Shown: positions 16,714 to 25,830, numbered from the stretch's first letter. The stretch is 64,000 bases of DNA from Paraburkholderia sacchari (GCF_000785435.2 NZ_JTDB02000001.1:1082499-1146498); one strand, 5' to 3'. Made by a program: numbers and translations. Notes: generated from the letters alone by a model not told the origin.

Positions 16714-17319
16714 ATGCCGAAGTTAAAACTGTTGGCCGCCACGGTGCTCATGGGTGTCGCTCAGCTGGTATGCGCACAGGGACAAGCCGACGTGGCAGTG
16801 GCGAAGGCGCCGGGCAAGGTTAAGGTCGCGGGCGTGCACACGGTGACGGCGGAAGTGCTGAACGTCGACCCCGCGACACGCGTCGTCAGGCTCAAGCGCG
16901 CGGACGGCAAGACCTTCGAAGTTCAGGTCGGCGAGCAAGCCCGCAATTTTGATCAGTTGAGGATTGGCGACAAGGTCACCGCGACGTATCACGAAGCCCT
17001 CTCGCTCAGCCTGAAGAAGGGCGGCGGCGGGGCGACTTCGGTCGATGCGCCGGCGCCCACGATGGAGCGCGCGGCAAGCGGTGCGAAGCCCGGCGGTACG
17101 GTTTCCCGGCAAGTGACGGTCGTGGCGAACGTGGTGGCCGTGCACCCGAAGAGCAAGACCGTCACGCTCAAAGGGCCTGAGGGCAACACCGTCGACGTGA
17201 TGGTCGAAGACCCCGCCCAACTGGCGAACATCAAGAAGGGCGACCAGGTCGAGGCGGTGTACACGGAAGCGCTGGCCATCTCGGTCCAGCCTGCTGAAAC
17301 GGCCGCTCACGCGAAGTAG
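16714..17319 (+). CDS. Exported protein of unknown function with duplicated beta domain
   Basis: 201 residues with GGAGAG before the ATG and a signal peptide ending near LVCAQG. The mature part contains two similar units: VTAEVLNVDPATRVVRLKRADGKTFEVQVGE and VVANVVAVHPKSKTVTLKGPEGNTVDVMVED. Each is followed by an IGDKV/KKGDQV-ATYHEAL/AVYTEAL segment, so the protein is an internal duplication of about 80 residues. That pattern suggests two OB-like or small beta-barrel folds in the periplasm. I do not recognise the family. It is almost certainly co-transcribed with the SYLF gene 12 bp upstream. Confidence 0.75.
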   Translation: MPKLKLLAATVLMGVAQLVCAQGQADVAVAKAPGKVKVAGVHTVTAEVLNVDPATRVVRLKRADGKTFEVQVGEQARNFDQLRIGDKVTATYHEALSLSLKKGGGGATSVDAPAPTMERAASGAKPGGTVSRQVTVVANVVAVHPKSKTVTLKGPEGNTVDVMVEDPAQLANIKKGDQVEAVYTEALAISVQPAETAAHAK

Positions 17320-17467
17320 CGAAGGAGCCGCATTAGAAGCAGTCAGGTGCGCCGCGCATGCTCTATATGCCATGCGCGGCCGCGACCCTACATCTAGCCG
17401 CAGATCGCCAGGCGTTGATGGCTCGGAAGCGACCAATGCCCGGACCGGCTTCGTCCTGGTGGATCGA

Positions 17468-17854
17468 ATGAGCGCTTCGAGTCAATCTGTGGCGATCGTG
17501 GACGACGAAGAATCGGTTGGGCGCGCAATTTGGCGTCTGTTGAAGTCCGCGGGCATCGAGGCCGTTGCTTTCACGAGCGGCGAGGCCTTTCTCGAAGCCT
17601 TGCAGGCGACGCCGCCGTATCAGCCGGCCTGCGTGATTCTCGATTTCCAGATGCCGGGTTTGAGCGGCCTGGACGTGCAACAGCGCCTCTCGGGCACCGG
17701 TCTGCCCGTCATCATCATTACGGCTTACGACGGGCCGCGCGTGCGCGAGCAGGCGCGCGCAGGGGGCGCGCTGGCTTATCTTTGCAAGCCGTTCGACGAA
17801 TCGGACCTCATCGACGCTGTGCGCTCCGTGCTCGACGGGGCCCCGGACGCTTGA
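17468..17854 (+). CDS. Orphan response-regulator receiver domain (FixJ-type REC only)
   Basis: 128 residues, a single receiver domain: acidic pair VDDEE (about 11-15), phospho-acceptor D59 in CVILDFQMPG, ITAYDG, and lysine in LCKPFDESDL. It most resembles FixJ-type receivers but has no HTH and no output domain. ATG 17468 is used; earlier frame is not family sequence. No kinase is adjacent. It ends 14 bp before pqiA. It could act as a phosphate sink or a partner of the PAS kinase at 26.8 kb, which is a guess. Confidence 0.85.
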   Translation: MSASSQSVAIVDDEESVGRAIWRLLKSAGIEAVAFTSGEAFLEALQATPPYQPACVILDFQMPGLSGLDVQQRLSGTGLPVIIITAYDGPRVREQARAGGALAYLCKPFDESDLIDAVRSVLDGAPDA

Positions 17855-17868
17855 GCCGGTATGCCGCC

Positions 17869-19191
17869 ATGAGAGCCCCGTCCGATCAGTCCGATCAGTC
17901 CGCTAGCGATCGCCATCCCGCGCCTGGGGGATTGCTGCTGTGTCACGACTGCGATCTGCTGCAGCGGCGCGCGCCTTGTCCGCATGGCGGCGTGCTGCGC
18001 TGCCTGCGCTGCGGCGCGGAGCTCGAACGCGATCATGCCGATAGCGGAACGCGTTCGCTCGCGCTCGCGGCGGCGGCGCTCGTGCTGTTCGTCATCTCCA
18101 ACGTCTATCCGATCGTGGGCCTCGCGGTCAACGGCAATGTCGTCCAGGCGACGCTATGGGGTTCCGTCGAGATGCTGTACCGCGACGGCATGTGGCCGAT
18201 CTCGGGCCTGGTGTTCATCACGACGATGGTGATGCCCGCCACGCAGATCGTGGCGCTGCTGTGGCTGCTCGTGCCGCTCGCGCTCGGGCGCAAGCCGTGG
18301 CGCGCGAACGTCGTGTTTCGCGTGATGGGCGTGGCGCGCTCGTGGGGCATGACCGAAGTGCTGATCCTGGGATTGCTGGTCGCGCTCGTCAAGCTCGCGC
18401 ATATCGCCACGGTCGTGACCGGCACCGCATTGTGGTCGTTCGGTGCGCTGATGATCGTGCTCGCCGGCGCGGGCGCGTCGCTCGATGTGGCCGCCGTCTG
18501 GCACCGCATCTCTCCGATGCCTTCGCCGCAGGATCCGGAGCGATCGGAGGGCTCGGCAGCGCCGCTGCCCGGGTTCACCGGCGCGACCTGCGGCATCGCG
18601 TTGTGCCACTGCTGCGAGCTGCTGGTGCGCATGCCCGCGCACGCGGGCGCCGTGGCGTGCCCGCGTTGCGCAACGCCGCTGCATCTGCGCAAGCCCGCGA
18701 GCCTGTCGCGCACATGGGCGTTTCTGGTGGCGTCGATCGTGTTGTACGTGCCGGCGAACGTGCTGCCGGTGATGGACACGAGCTCGCTGTTCGGCACGCA
18801 GAAAGACACCATCATGAGCGGCGTGGCCTATCTATGGGTATCGGGCTCATGGCCGCTCGCGGTGCTCGTGTTCATTGCGAGCATTGCGGTGCCGATGGTG
18901 AAGATACTCGGCCTCGCTTATCTGGCGTGGTCGGCGCAGCGCGCATCGAAATGGCTGCCCGGCGAGCGCGCGCGCATTTACCGGATGATCGAGCTGATTG
19001 GCCACTGGTCGATGCTCGATATCTATGTCGTCACGATGCTGGTCGCGCTGGTGCAGTTCAGCGCGCTCGCGATGATCAAGGCGGGGCCCGCGGCCATCGC
19101 CTTCGGGGCCGTCGTGGTCATGACGATGTTCGCCGCGAACGCGTTCGACCCGCGCCTCATCTGGGACCACGTGGAGTTCGACCATGTCTGA
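17869..19191 (+). CDS. pqiA: PqiA-family inner-membrane protein
   Basis: 440 residues. Two repeats, each beginning with a Cys-rich knuckle (LCHDCDLLQRRAPCPHGG with CLRCG, and LCHCCELLVRM with CPRC) followed by about four membrane segments, are the hallmark of PqiA. With PqiB and PqiC it forms a lipid-transport system spanning the envelope; in E. coli the operon responds to paraquat/SoxS. The start at ATG 17869 has a weak ribosome site and may be coupled to the receiver gene upstream. Its stop overlaps the pqiB start by 8 bp. Confidence 0.92.
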   Translation: MRAPSDQSDQSASDRHPAPGGLLLCHDCDLLQRRAPCPHGGVLRCLRCGAELERDHADSGTRSLALAAAALVLFVISNVYPIVGLAVNGNVVQATLWGSVEMLYRDGMWPISGLVFITTMVMPATQIVALLWLLVPLALGRKPWRANVVFRVMGVARSWGMTEVLILGLLVALVKLAHIATVVTGTALWSFGALMIVLAGAGASLDVAAVWHRISPMPSPQDPERSEGSAAPLPGFTGATCGIALCHCCELLVRMPAHAGAVACPRCATPLHLRKPASLSRTWAFLVASIVLYVPANVLPVMDTSSLFGTQKDTIMSGVAYLWVSGSWPLAVLVFIASIAVPMVKILGLAYLAWSAQRASKWLPGERARIYRMIELIGHWSMLDIYVVTMLVALVQFSALAMIKAGPAAIAFGAVVVMTMFAANAFDPRLIWDHVEFDHV

Positions 19192-20806
19192 TCCCGGCTC
19201 TCGCGGCTCCTCGCCGGATCTCCCGCAGGCCAAACCTGTGGCGGGCTCGCACTGGCGCATGCAACTGGTCTGGCTGGTGCCGATCGTCGCGCTCCTGATC
19301 GGCGGCTGGCTCGCCGTGAAGGCGGTGCTCGAAGAGGGGCCGACGGTCACGATCAGTTTTCGCAGCGGCGACGGGCTCGAGGCCGGCAAGACCAAAATCA
19401 AGTACAAGGACGTGGACATCGGCATCGTGAAGTCGGTGACGCTGTCGCGCGATCACAAGCGCGTGATCGCGACCGGCGAGATCGTGAAGGATGCGGCGGA
19501 CATGCTGGTCGACAACACGCGCTTCTGGGTCGTGCGTCCGCGCATTTCCGGCGGCACGGTGTCGGGTCTCGGCACGCTGCTGTCGGGCTCCTACGTCGGC
19601 ATGGACGAGGGCAATTCGAAAAAGGCCCGCCACGACTTCGTCGGCCTCGAAGTGCCGCCGGTGTTTCCGAGCGACATTCCAGGCCGCGAATTCGTGCTCC
19701 GCAGCGCGGACATGGGTTCGATCGACGCCGGTTCTCCGGTGTTCTTCCGCCGTCTGCAGGTGGGGCAGATTTCCTCGTACGAACTCGACCCGAGCGGCAA
19801 GGGCGTGACGATGCATGTGTTCGTGAACGCGCCCTACGACCGCTACGTGCGCAGCGATACGCGCTTCTGGCATGCGAGCGGGCTCGACGTGTCGCTCAGC
19901 TCCGATGGCGTGCAGATCAATACGCAGTCGTTCGTGTCGATGCTGATCGGCGGCATTGCCTTCGAGACGCCGGACTCCGACCGCAACACGCCCGAGGCCG
20001 CCGAAAACACGCGCTTCGATCTGTACGAAACGCACGCGGAAGCGATGCGGCCGCATGACCGCATCGTCGATACCTATATCGTGACGTTCTACGACTCGGT
20101 GCGCGGTCTGACCGTGGGCGCGCCGGTCGATTTCCGCGGCGTCGAGATCGGCGAGGTGACGCGCATCTTCACGCGCTTCGATCCGGTCAAGCGCCAGTTC
20201 AGCGTGCCTGTGGAGATCAACCTGTATCCGGAGCGCTTCACCTCGCGCTATCAAAACGGTCCGAAGCCGGCCGGGCGCATTGCGTCGTCGCCGCGCGAGC
20301 TGGCCGATTTCCTGGTCGCCAGCGGCTTCCGCTTCCAGTTGCGTTCGGGCAATCCGCTGACCGGGCAGCTTTACCTCGCGTTCGACATTTTCCCGGACTC
20401 GCCGAAGGCGAAGATCGACTGGACCAAATCGCCGCCCGAGTTGCCGACGGCTCCACGTACGCTTCAATCGCTGCAGGAGTCGCTGACACGGCTGCTCGCG
20501 AAGCTCAACGGCATTCCGTTCGATCAGCTCGGCGCGCAGGCGCAGCAAACGCTGCAGAACACCAACGACGTGATCAAGAAGCTAGGCGCCGACGTGGTGC
20601 CAGAGGCGCAAGGCACCTTGTCGTCGGCGCGCTCGGCGCTCGAAGCGGCGAATTCCGCGTTGCAGCCCGACACGCAATTGCAGCAGAACACCAGCGACGC
20701 CATGCGCGAACTGGCTCGCACCGCGGCCTCGGTGCGCAACCTCACGGATTATCTTGAGCGGCATCCGGAGGCGGTGGTGCGCGGCAAGCCGGGAGACAGC
20801 CCATGA
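19184..20806 (+). CDS. pqiB: PqiB, MCE-domain intermembrane transport protein
   Basis: 540 residues: an N-terminal membrane anchor (LVWLVPIVALLIGGWLAVKAV), then MCE domains beginning VTISFRSGDGLEAGKTKIKYKDVDIG, VFPSDIPGREFVLRSADMG and YDSVRGLTVGAPVDFRGVEIGEV. The C-terminal Gln/Ala-rich helical tail (about residues 415-535) matches the coiled-coil needle of PqiB. It makes the periplasmic tunnel for lipids between membranes. It overlaps pqiA at its start and pqiC (ATGA) at its end. Confidence 0.93.
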   Translation: MSDPGSRGSSPDLPQAKPVAGSHWRMQLVWLVPIVALLIGGWLAVKAVLEEGPTVTISFRSGDGLEAGKTKIKYKDVDIGIVKSVTLSRDHKRVIATGEIVKDAADMLVDNTRFWVVRPRISGGTVSGLGTLLSGSYVGMDEGNSKKARHDFVGLEVPPVFPSDIPGREFVLRSADMGSIDAGSPVFFRRLQVGQISSYELDPSGKGVTMHVFVNAPYDRYVRSDTRFWHASGLDVSLSSDGVQINTQSFVSMLIGGIAFETPDSDRNTPEAAENTRFDLYETHAEAMRPHDRIVDTYIVTFYDSVRGLTVGAPVDFRGVEIGEVTRIFTRFDPVKRQFSVPVEINLYPERFTSRYQNGPKPAGRIASSPRELADFLVASGFRFQLRSGNPLTGQLYLAFDIFPDSPKAKIDWTKSPPELPTAPRTLQSLQESLTRLLAKLNGIPFDQLGAQAQQTLQNTNDVIKKLGADVVPEAQGTLSSARSALEAANSALQPDTQLQQNTSDAMRELARTAASVRNLTDYLERHPEAVVRGKPGDSP

Positions 20807-21399
20807 TTCGCGCACGCGTGCCCGTTGCCTGCCTGTTTGTGCTGATCGCGCTGACTGCCGGCGCGGGCTGCCGTTCGCCCTCGCCGACGTTCTATCTCAT
20901 GCACGGCGATGCGCAGCGCACCGACCCGCCCGCGCGCGCGACCATGAACATCGTCGTGAGTCCGGTTACCGTGCCCGACATCGTCGACCGCCCGCAGATC
21001 GTCACGCGCGGCGCCGGCAACCGGATCGAGCTGAACGAATTCGCGCGCTGGGCCGAGCCGCTGAGGACGAATATCGCGCGCGTGCTTGCCGCCGATCTTG
21101 GGCAGCGCCTGGCTACGGCGCGGGTGTCGTTGGTCGAGGCGGGTGCGAGCGCTTCATCGGAGTGGCATGTGCGCGTGGATGTCGTGAGCATCGATAGTGT
21201 GCCTGGCGAGGCCGTGACTATCGACGCGCAATGGAGCGTGCGGCCGCCTGGCAATGGCGCGCCCGTGCTGGGGCAAACCGTGGCTCGCGAAGCGGTCGAC
21301 GGGCGCGATTATGGCGCGCTGGTGGCGGCGCATGAGCGGGCGCTCGGGGTGATCAGTACGGATATTGCCGCTGCCATTAGCACCGGTCAGGTCCATTAA
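20803..21399 (+). CDS. pqiC: PqiC outer-membrane lipoprotein (DUF330)
   Basis: 198 residues with a lipoprotein signal (VLIALTAGAGC, cysteine about residue 24), then the family sequence SPTFYLMHGDAQRT, VVSPVTVPDIVDRPQIVTR and LNEFARWAEPLRTNIARVLAADLGQRL. PqiC anchors the PqiB needle at the outer membrane. It is coupled to pqiB by ATGA and ends the three-gene operon. Length and motifs are normal for the family. Confidence 0.92.
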   Translation: MIRARVPVACLFVLIALTAGAGCRSPSPTFYLMHGDAQRTDPPARATMNIVVSPVTVPDIVDRPQIVTRGAGNRIELNEFARWAEPLRTNIARVLAADLGQRLATARVSLVEAGASASSEWHVRVDVVSIDSVPGEAVTIDAQWSVRPPGNGAPVLGQTVAREAVDGRDYGALVAAHERALGVISTDIAAAISTGQVH

Positions 21400-21427
21400 A
21401 TGACGTCTGGCGCCATGGATTACGCTT

Positions 21428-23197
21428 ATGCAACCCGATAGAACCGGTCCCAACGGCACCCGTCCCGCGAACGGGACGCAAGGATGGCTGCGCTGGCTGC
21501 CTGGCCTCCTCACGCTCAAGGAATACCGCATCGGCTGGTTGCCGCGCGACATAGCGGCGGGGCTCGTCCTGACCACCATGCTCGTGCCGGTGGGCATCGC
21601 GTACGCCGAGGCGTCGGGCGTTCCCGGCGTCTACGGCCTCTACGCGACGATCATTCCGTTGCTGGCCTATGCGGTGTTCGGGCCGAGCCGGATTCTGGTC
21701 CTCGGGCCCGACTCCGCGCTCGCGGCGCCGATTCTGGCCGTCGTGGCGGCGACGGCCGGCAGCGATCCCGCGCGCGCGATCGCCGTCGCCAGCATGATGG
21801 CCATTGTGTCCGGCGCGTTCTGCATTCTCATGGGATTGCTGCGCCTCGGGTTCGTGACCGAGCTGCTCTCGAAGCCGATTCGCTATGGCTACATGAACGG
21901 CATCGCCATTGCCGTGCTGGTCAGCCAGTTGCCCAAGCTGTTCGCCATTTCCGTCGACGAGGGTGGGCCGTTGCGGGACCTGGTGAGCCTCGCCATGGCG
22001 CTTTCAGATGGCAAAGCCAACTGGTACAGCTTCGCGGTGGGCGCGGGAAGCCTCGTGCTGATCCTGTTCCTCAAGCGCTTCGAAAAGGTGCCGGGCATTC
22101 TGATAGCCGTTGTGGTCGCAACCTTATGCGTGAGCGTGTTCAATCTCGACAGTCACGGCGTCAAGGTGCTCGGCAAGATTCCGCAGGGCTTGCCGTCGTT
22201 CGCCATCCCATGGGCGAGCGGCGCCGATCTGACCAGGATCGTCCTCGGCGGCTGCGCGGTCGCGCTGATATCGTTCGCGGACACCAGTGTGCTGTCGCGC
22301 ACCTTCGCGGCGCGCTTCCATAGCCGCGTCGATCCGAGCCAGGAGATGGTGGGCCTCGGTATCGCCAATCTGGCCGCGGGCTTCTTTCATGGCTTCCCGA
22401 TCAGCAGCAGCTCGTCGCGCACGCCGGTCGCGGAAGCCGCGGGCGCGCAAACCCAGCTGACCGGCGTGGTGGGCGCGCTAGCCTGCGCGGCATTGCTGCT
22501 CGCAGCGCCGAATCTGATGCGCTATCTGCCCAACAGCGCGCTCGCCGCCGTGGTGATTGCGGCCGCCATCGGTTTGTTCGAATTCGTCGACCTCAAGCGC
22601 ATCTACCGCATCCAGCAATGGGAGTTCTGGCTTTCCATGGTGTGCTTCGCGGGCGTTGCGGTGTTCGGTGCGATTCCCGGCATCGGCATCGCGGTGGTCA
22701 TCGCCATCATCGAATTCCTGTGGGATGGCTGGCGGCCGCATTACGCGATTCTCGGCCGCGTGGAAGATGTGCGCGGATACCACGACATCGAGCGCTACCC
22801 GAACGCCGTGCGGATTCCGGGGCTCGTGCTGTTCCGCTGGGACGCGCCGCTGTTTTTTGCCAACGCGGAGCTGTTTCAGGAGCGCCTGTTGCACGCGGTC
22901 GATACCTCGCCCACGCCGGTGCGCCGCATCGTGGTGGCCGCCGAGCCCGTGACCAGCGTGGACGTGACCTCTGCCGACATGCTGCGCGAACTCGTTCGCG
23001 TGCTGGATGAGCGCGGCGTCGCGTTGCATTTTGCCGAGATGAAGGACCCCGTGCGCGACAAGCTCAAGCGTTTCGAGCTGATGGCGCTGATAGGCAGCGA
23101 GCGCTTTCATCCGACCGTGGGCAGCGCGGTCGACGATTACCTCGGCACAACGGCCGCCGATCCGCAAGCGGGCCATCGCGGCGGGCCCCGCCCCTGA
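21428..23197 (+). CDS. SulP-family anion permease with STAS domain
   Basis: 589 residues. The N-terminal two thirds is a 12-14 TM SulP transporter (AGLVLTTMLVPVGIAYAEASGVPGVYGLYATIIPLLAYAVFGPSR). A cytoplasmic STAS domain begins near VPGLVLFRWDAPLFFANAELF. SulP members carry sulfate, bicarbonate or dicarboxylates; the substrate cannot be assigned, and no cys genes or carbonic anhydrase are adjacent. It starts 28 bp after pqiC and may be read from the same transcript. A GC-rich hairpin overlaps its stop. Confidence 0.9.
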   Translation: MQPDRTGPNGTRPANGTQGWLRWLPGLLTLKEYRIGWLPRDIAAGLVLTTMLVPVGIAYAEASGVPGVYGLYATIIPLLAYAVFGPSRILVLGPDSALAAPILAVVAATAGSDPARAIAVASMMAIVSGAFCILMGLLRLGFVTELLSKPIRYGYMNGIAIAVLVSQLPKLFAISVDEGGPLRDLVSLAMALSDGKANWYSFAVGAGSLVLILFLKRFEKVPGILIAVVVATLCVSVFNLDSHGVKVLGKIPQGLPSFAIPWASGADLTRIVLGGCAVALISFADTSVLSRTFAARFHSRVDPSQEMVGLGIANLAAGFFHGFPISSSSSRTPVAEAAGAQTQLTGVVGALACAALLLAAPNLMRYLPNSALAAVVIAAAIGLFEFVDLKRIYRIQQWEFWLSMVCFAGVAVFGAIPGIGIAVVIAIIEFLWDGWRPHYAILGRVEDVRGYHDIERYPNAVRIPGLVLFRWDAPLFFANAELFQERLLHAVDTSPTPVRRIVVAAEPVTSVDVTSADMLRELVRVLDERGVALHFAEMKDPVRDKLKRFELMALIGSERFHPTVGSAVDDYLGTTAADPQAGHRGGPRP

Positions 23198-23211
23198 CGC
23201 GAGGGCGGGGC
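23185..23211. terminator. GC-rich hairpin between convergent genes
   Basis: GCCCCGCCC (23185-23193) pairs with GGGCGGGGC (23203-23211) across a 9-nt loop that contains the SulP stop. It separates the SulP gene from the convergent DUF2950 gene. It lacks a T-run, so it may be a bidirectional barrier rather than a classic intrinsic terminator. Confidence 0.5.
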
Positions 23212-23217
23212 GCGCCG

Positions 23218-24243
23218 CTATTGCGAGTTTGTGCCGGCGGGTGTGGCCGGTGGTGTGCCGGATGGTGTGGCCGATTGCGTATCCGCTTGGGTGTCTTGCT
23301 CTTTCGCCCAGCCGGGGCCCGGATCGAATGACGTCATTGCTTCGGCTTTGGCCGCGCTGTCGGGGCCGAGGTCGCGCTCGTAGACCTGCCCGTCGTGGCT
23401 CACCATGAAGGTCTTGACGCCGGTGTCGCCGTATTTGACCGGCCATGCAATCACGCCGAAGCCGCCGAACAACTGGCCGCGCACGAGGTAGTCGTAGGCG
23501 CCGCCCGGGGCGTGCGGCCCCTGCGAGGTCAGCAGCTTGTAGTGATAGCCGTAATAGCCGCTGCTCTCTTTCATGCGCGTGCCCGCGGTGGCGAACGCTT
23601 CTCCGAGCGGGCTCGGGTCTTCGTTGTCCGCGGTGGGCCAGTAAAGTCCGTCGTGCTTGCCGGGCGTGCTGGCGAGACGGCGCGCGTAGACATACGTATC
23701 GCTGCCATCGTGGTAGGACGAGGCATATTCGCGCTGCGCGTCGTAGATCGCGAGCATCGTCTGGATGACCGCAAGCTCGTTGCGGCCGATGCGGCGCACG
23801 CGCATTTCCTCGGCGCCCGCGGCCATGTCGAAATGCCAGCCGTGCGCGTCCTTGACGAGCGGTATCGGGAATGTCCAGCCGTCGTTGCCGACCGCGATAT
23901 GGGCGTGGTTCTCGCCGTCTGGCTTGATCGTATGCGAAACCTTCCACTGGTCGACGAAGGTCTCCCTGATTTGCGCGCCGTTCGGCGGCACGAGCCGGCG
24001 GAAGTCCGCGCCGAACAGTTTCCTCAGTTCCGCTTCGTTGTTGCCGGCAACCGCATCGCCGAACGCGCTCATGGCCGCTTCGGGCGTGGCGAATGAAGCT
24101 TGCGCCGTGGCCGCGAACGGCTGCGCGGGATTGATTGCGAGCGCAACCGTCAACGCCGCCGCGATGGCGAGGCGAGTGGCAGGGCGAAGCCGCTGAAACG
24201 ACTGAATCGGCCGGGATGGCTGAAGTGGCGATCGTTCTTTCAT
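23218..24243 (-). CDS. DUF2950-family exported protein
   Basis: 341 residues from ATG 24243 with AGGGAG upstream. A signal peptide ends near PFAATAQA. The family sequence is clear: FATPEAAMSAFGDAVAGNNEAEL, GWTFPIPLVKDAHGWHFD, RRIGRNELAVIQTMLAIYDAQREYA and GYYGYHYKLLTSQGPHAPGG. The function is unknown; it is periplasmic. It lies directly after the DUF3300 gene, and these two families commonly occur side by side, so they probably act together. The last 30 residues are Thr/Pro-rich. Confidence 0.88.
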   Translation of the reverse strand: MKERSPLQPSRPIQSFQRLRPATRLAIAAALTVALAINPAQPFAATAQASFATPEAAMSAFGDAVAGNNEAELRKLFGADFRRLVPPNGAQIRETFVDQWKVSHTIKPDGENHAHIAVGNDGWTFPIPLVKDAHGWHFDMAAGAEEMRVRRIGRNELAVIQTMLAIYDAQREYASSYHDGSDTYVYARRLASTPGKHDGLYWPTADNEDPSPLGEAFATAGTRMKESSGYYGYHYKLLTSQGPHAPGGAYDYLVRGQLFGGFGVIAWPVKYGDTGVKTFMVSHDGQVYERDLGPDSAAKAEAMTSFDPGPGWAKEQDTQADTQSATPSGTPPATPAGTNSQ

Positions 24244-24254
24244 GTTCGTTCTCC

Positions 24255-25694
24255 CTAGCGTCTGCCGCCGCCACGGCCGCCGCCACCTGCGCGCATGTTG
24301 CCGCCGCCGCCGCCACCGCCACGATTGAAACCCGAGGAGCCTACGCTAGACCTGCCACGGTTGATGTCGCGTTGCGTGGCGCCGCCGCCGCCCACGCCCT
24401 GGAAGGCGTTGTCGCGTCCACCGCCGGCATAGCCGCCGCCGCGCCCTCCGGGGCCGCCAGCACCGCCTGCGCCGCCCGGTCTGCCCGCGCTACCGGCGCC
24501 TCCTGGCCCACCCACGCCGCCAGCGCCGCCGACACCACCCGGCTTCCCGGGTCCGCCCACGCCGCCAGCGCCGCCGACACCGCCAGGCTTCCCGCGCCCG
24601 CCCACGCCACCCGCGCCGCCGACACCGCCAGGCTTCCCGGGCCCGCCCACGCCACCCGCGCCGCCGACACCGCCAGGCTTCCCGGGTCCGCCCACGCCAC
24701 CCGCGCCACCGATACCGCCAGGCTTCCCGGGCCCGCCCACGCCTCCCGGCCCGCCGGCGCCGCCCGTGCGGCCGCGATAGTCGCGGCGCGCATCGCCGCC
24801 CGGCACGTTACGCGCAAACTTCTCGCGCGAGGCGTTGTCGCGGTACGCGACACCCTGGCGATGGCCGGGGTCGTGGTTCCACTTGCCGTTCTGAACTTTG
24901 GTGCGGTCGAAATTGCGATTGATGTTCGCGGCCTTGTTGACGTTGATGTTGACGTCGCCTCCGCCCCAGTTGCAGCTGCCGAATATCGCGCCCGCCGCGG
25001 CGAGTCCGACGCCCCACGCGAAGCCGGTCATGAGCGCGCCGCCAGGGTAGTACGCGGGAGGCGGGGGCCAATAGGTCGGCGGATAGGCGGGGTAGCTCCA
25101 TGCGCCGTACACCACGGTCGGGTTGTAGGCGGGGACGTAAATCACCTCGGGGTTGGTGGGCTCGATGCGCACGACAGACTGCCCGCCTTGTTGCTGGGGC
25201 TGCTCGACGATCACCTGTTGCTGCTCGTTCGACTTCAGGTTGCCGGCATCCTGGGCGCGGGCGCGCAGCCGCTGCACGGCGTCCAGCACGTCTTTTTCCT
25301 GAGCCAGGAAGGCGTCGCCGAGCTTCTGCGTCCAGTCGATCTTGTCGTTCATCGGCTCCAGGATCTGGGGGAACGCAACCAGCGATTTCACGCTGGTATC
25401 CCATTGCTGGTCTTGCACCGCCTTCACCGCTTCGTCGCCCTTGAGCTTCGGATGCTCCTTGGCCCAGCGCGCCGCATGGACGACTTCGAGCGGATAGGTC
25501 GAAGCCATCAGGACCGTGGCGAGCACCGAGTCGGGGTAGAGCGCGATAGGCGCGACAAGCGCCTCGATCTCTTCGGGTTTATAGGTTGCGGAAGGCGCCG
25601 GCTCTTGCGCGAGCGCCACGCACGACACGGCGCTCAATAACGCCAGCAACAACAGACGCATCGCGCCGGAGATTCGCTTAGTCCACCCGATCAT
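24255..25694 (-). CDS. DUF3300 exported protein with collagen-like Gly-rich tail
   Basis: 479 residues from ATG 25694, chosen because GGAG lies 8 bases upstream; ATG 25709 is an alternative. The signal peptide ends near VALAQE. The DUF3300 domain (about residues 20-230) shows EEIEALVAPIALYPDSVLATVLMAS, QILEPMNDKIDWTQKLGDAFL and VIYVPAYNPTVVYG. The C-terminal 170 residues are Gly-rich with tandem GGxGGPGKPGG units, then Gly/Arg. This tail could be an adhesive or structural extension. Palindrome C lies about 125 bp upstream. It is probably co-transcribed with DUF2950. Confidence 0.88.
   Translation of the reverse strand: MIGWTKRISGAMRLLLLALLSAVSCVALAQEPAPSATYKPEEIEALVAPIALYPDSVLATVLMASTYPLEVVHAARWAKEHPKLKGDEAVKAVQDQQWDTSVKSLVAFPQILEPMNDKIDWTQKLGDAFLAQEKDVLDAVQRLRARAQDAGNLKSNEQQQVIVEQPQQQGGQSVVRIEPTNPEVIYVPAYNPTVVYGAWSYPAYPPTYWPPPPAYYPGGALMTGFAWGVGLAAAGAIFGSCNWGGGDVNINVNKAANINRNFDRTKVQNGKWNHDPGHRQGVAYRDNASREKFARNVPGGDARRDYRGRTGGAGGPGGVGGPGKPGGIGGAGGVGGPGKPGGVGGAGGVGGPGKPGGVGGAGGVGGRGKPGGVGGAGGVGGPGKPGGVGGAGGVGGPGGAGSAGRPGGAGGAGGPGGRGGGYAGGGRDNAFQGVGGGGATQRDINRGRSSVGSSGFNRGGGGGGGNMRAGGGGRGGGRR
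24480..24760 (-). repeat. Collagen-like coding repeat (GKPGGVGGAGGVGGP units)
   Basis: The DUF3300 tail is coded by at least five near-identical DNA units of about 54 bp, each giving GGVGGPGKPGGVGGAGG-type sequence (the motif CAGGCTTCCCGGG recurs on the plus strand). Such tandem units change number by slippage, so tail length probably varies between strains. Confidence 0.75.
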
Positions 25695-25808
25695 GGCCAC
25701 TTCTCCCATTGTCCAGTCGAACCCGTTGATTCCGCTGATTCGCGGGTCGCGGCATGACGCAGCCCAGGAAGGTTATCGTCGCATGCTCGCAATTGCGGCC
25801 CGCTGGAG

Positions 25809-25830
25809 CAATCGGACCAGAGTCCTATTG
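25809..25830. promoter_or_regulatory. DosR-like palindrome, copy C
   Basis: CAAT-C-GGAC-CAGA-GTCC-T-ATTG is a perfect match to the model in all four arms. Its centre is about 125 bp before the DUF3300 start and about 259 bp before the small exported gene at 26079. The surrounding 384-bp gap holds no gene and becomes AT-rich after 25820. Confidence 0.65.

Noticed and set aside
24480..24760. Regular repeats that could suggest a CRISPR array
   Set aside because: The units are tandem, lack unique spacers and stay in frame with a Gly-rich protein tail.
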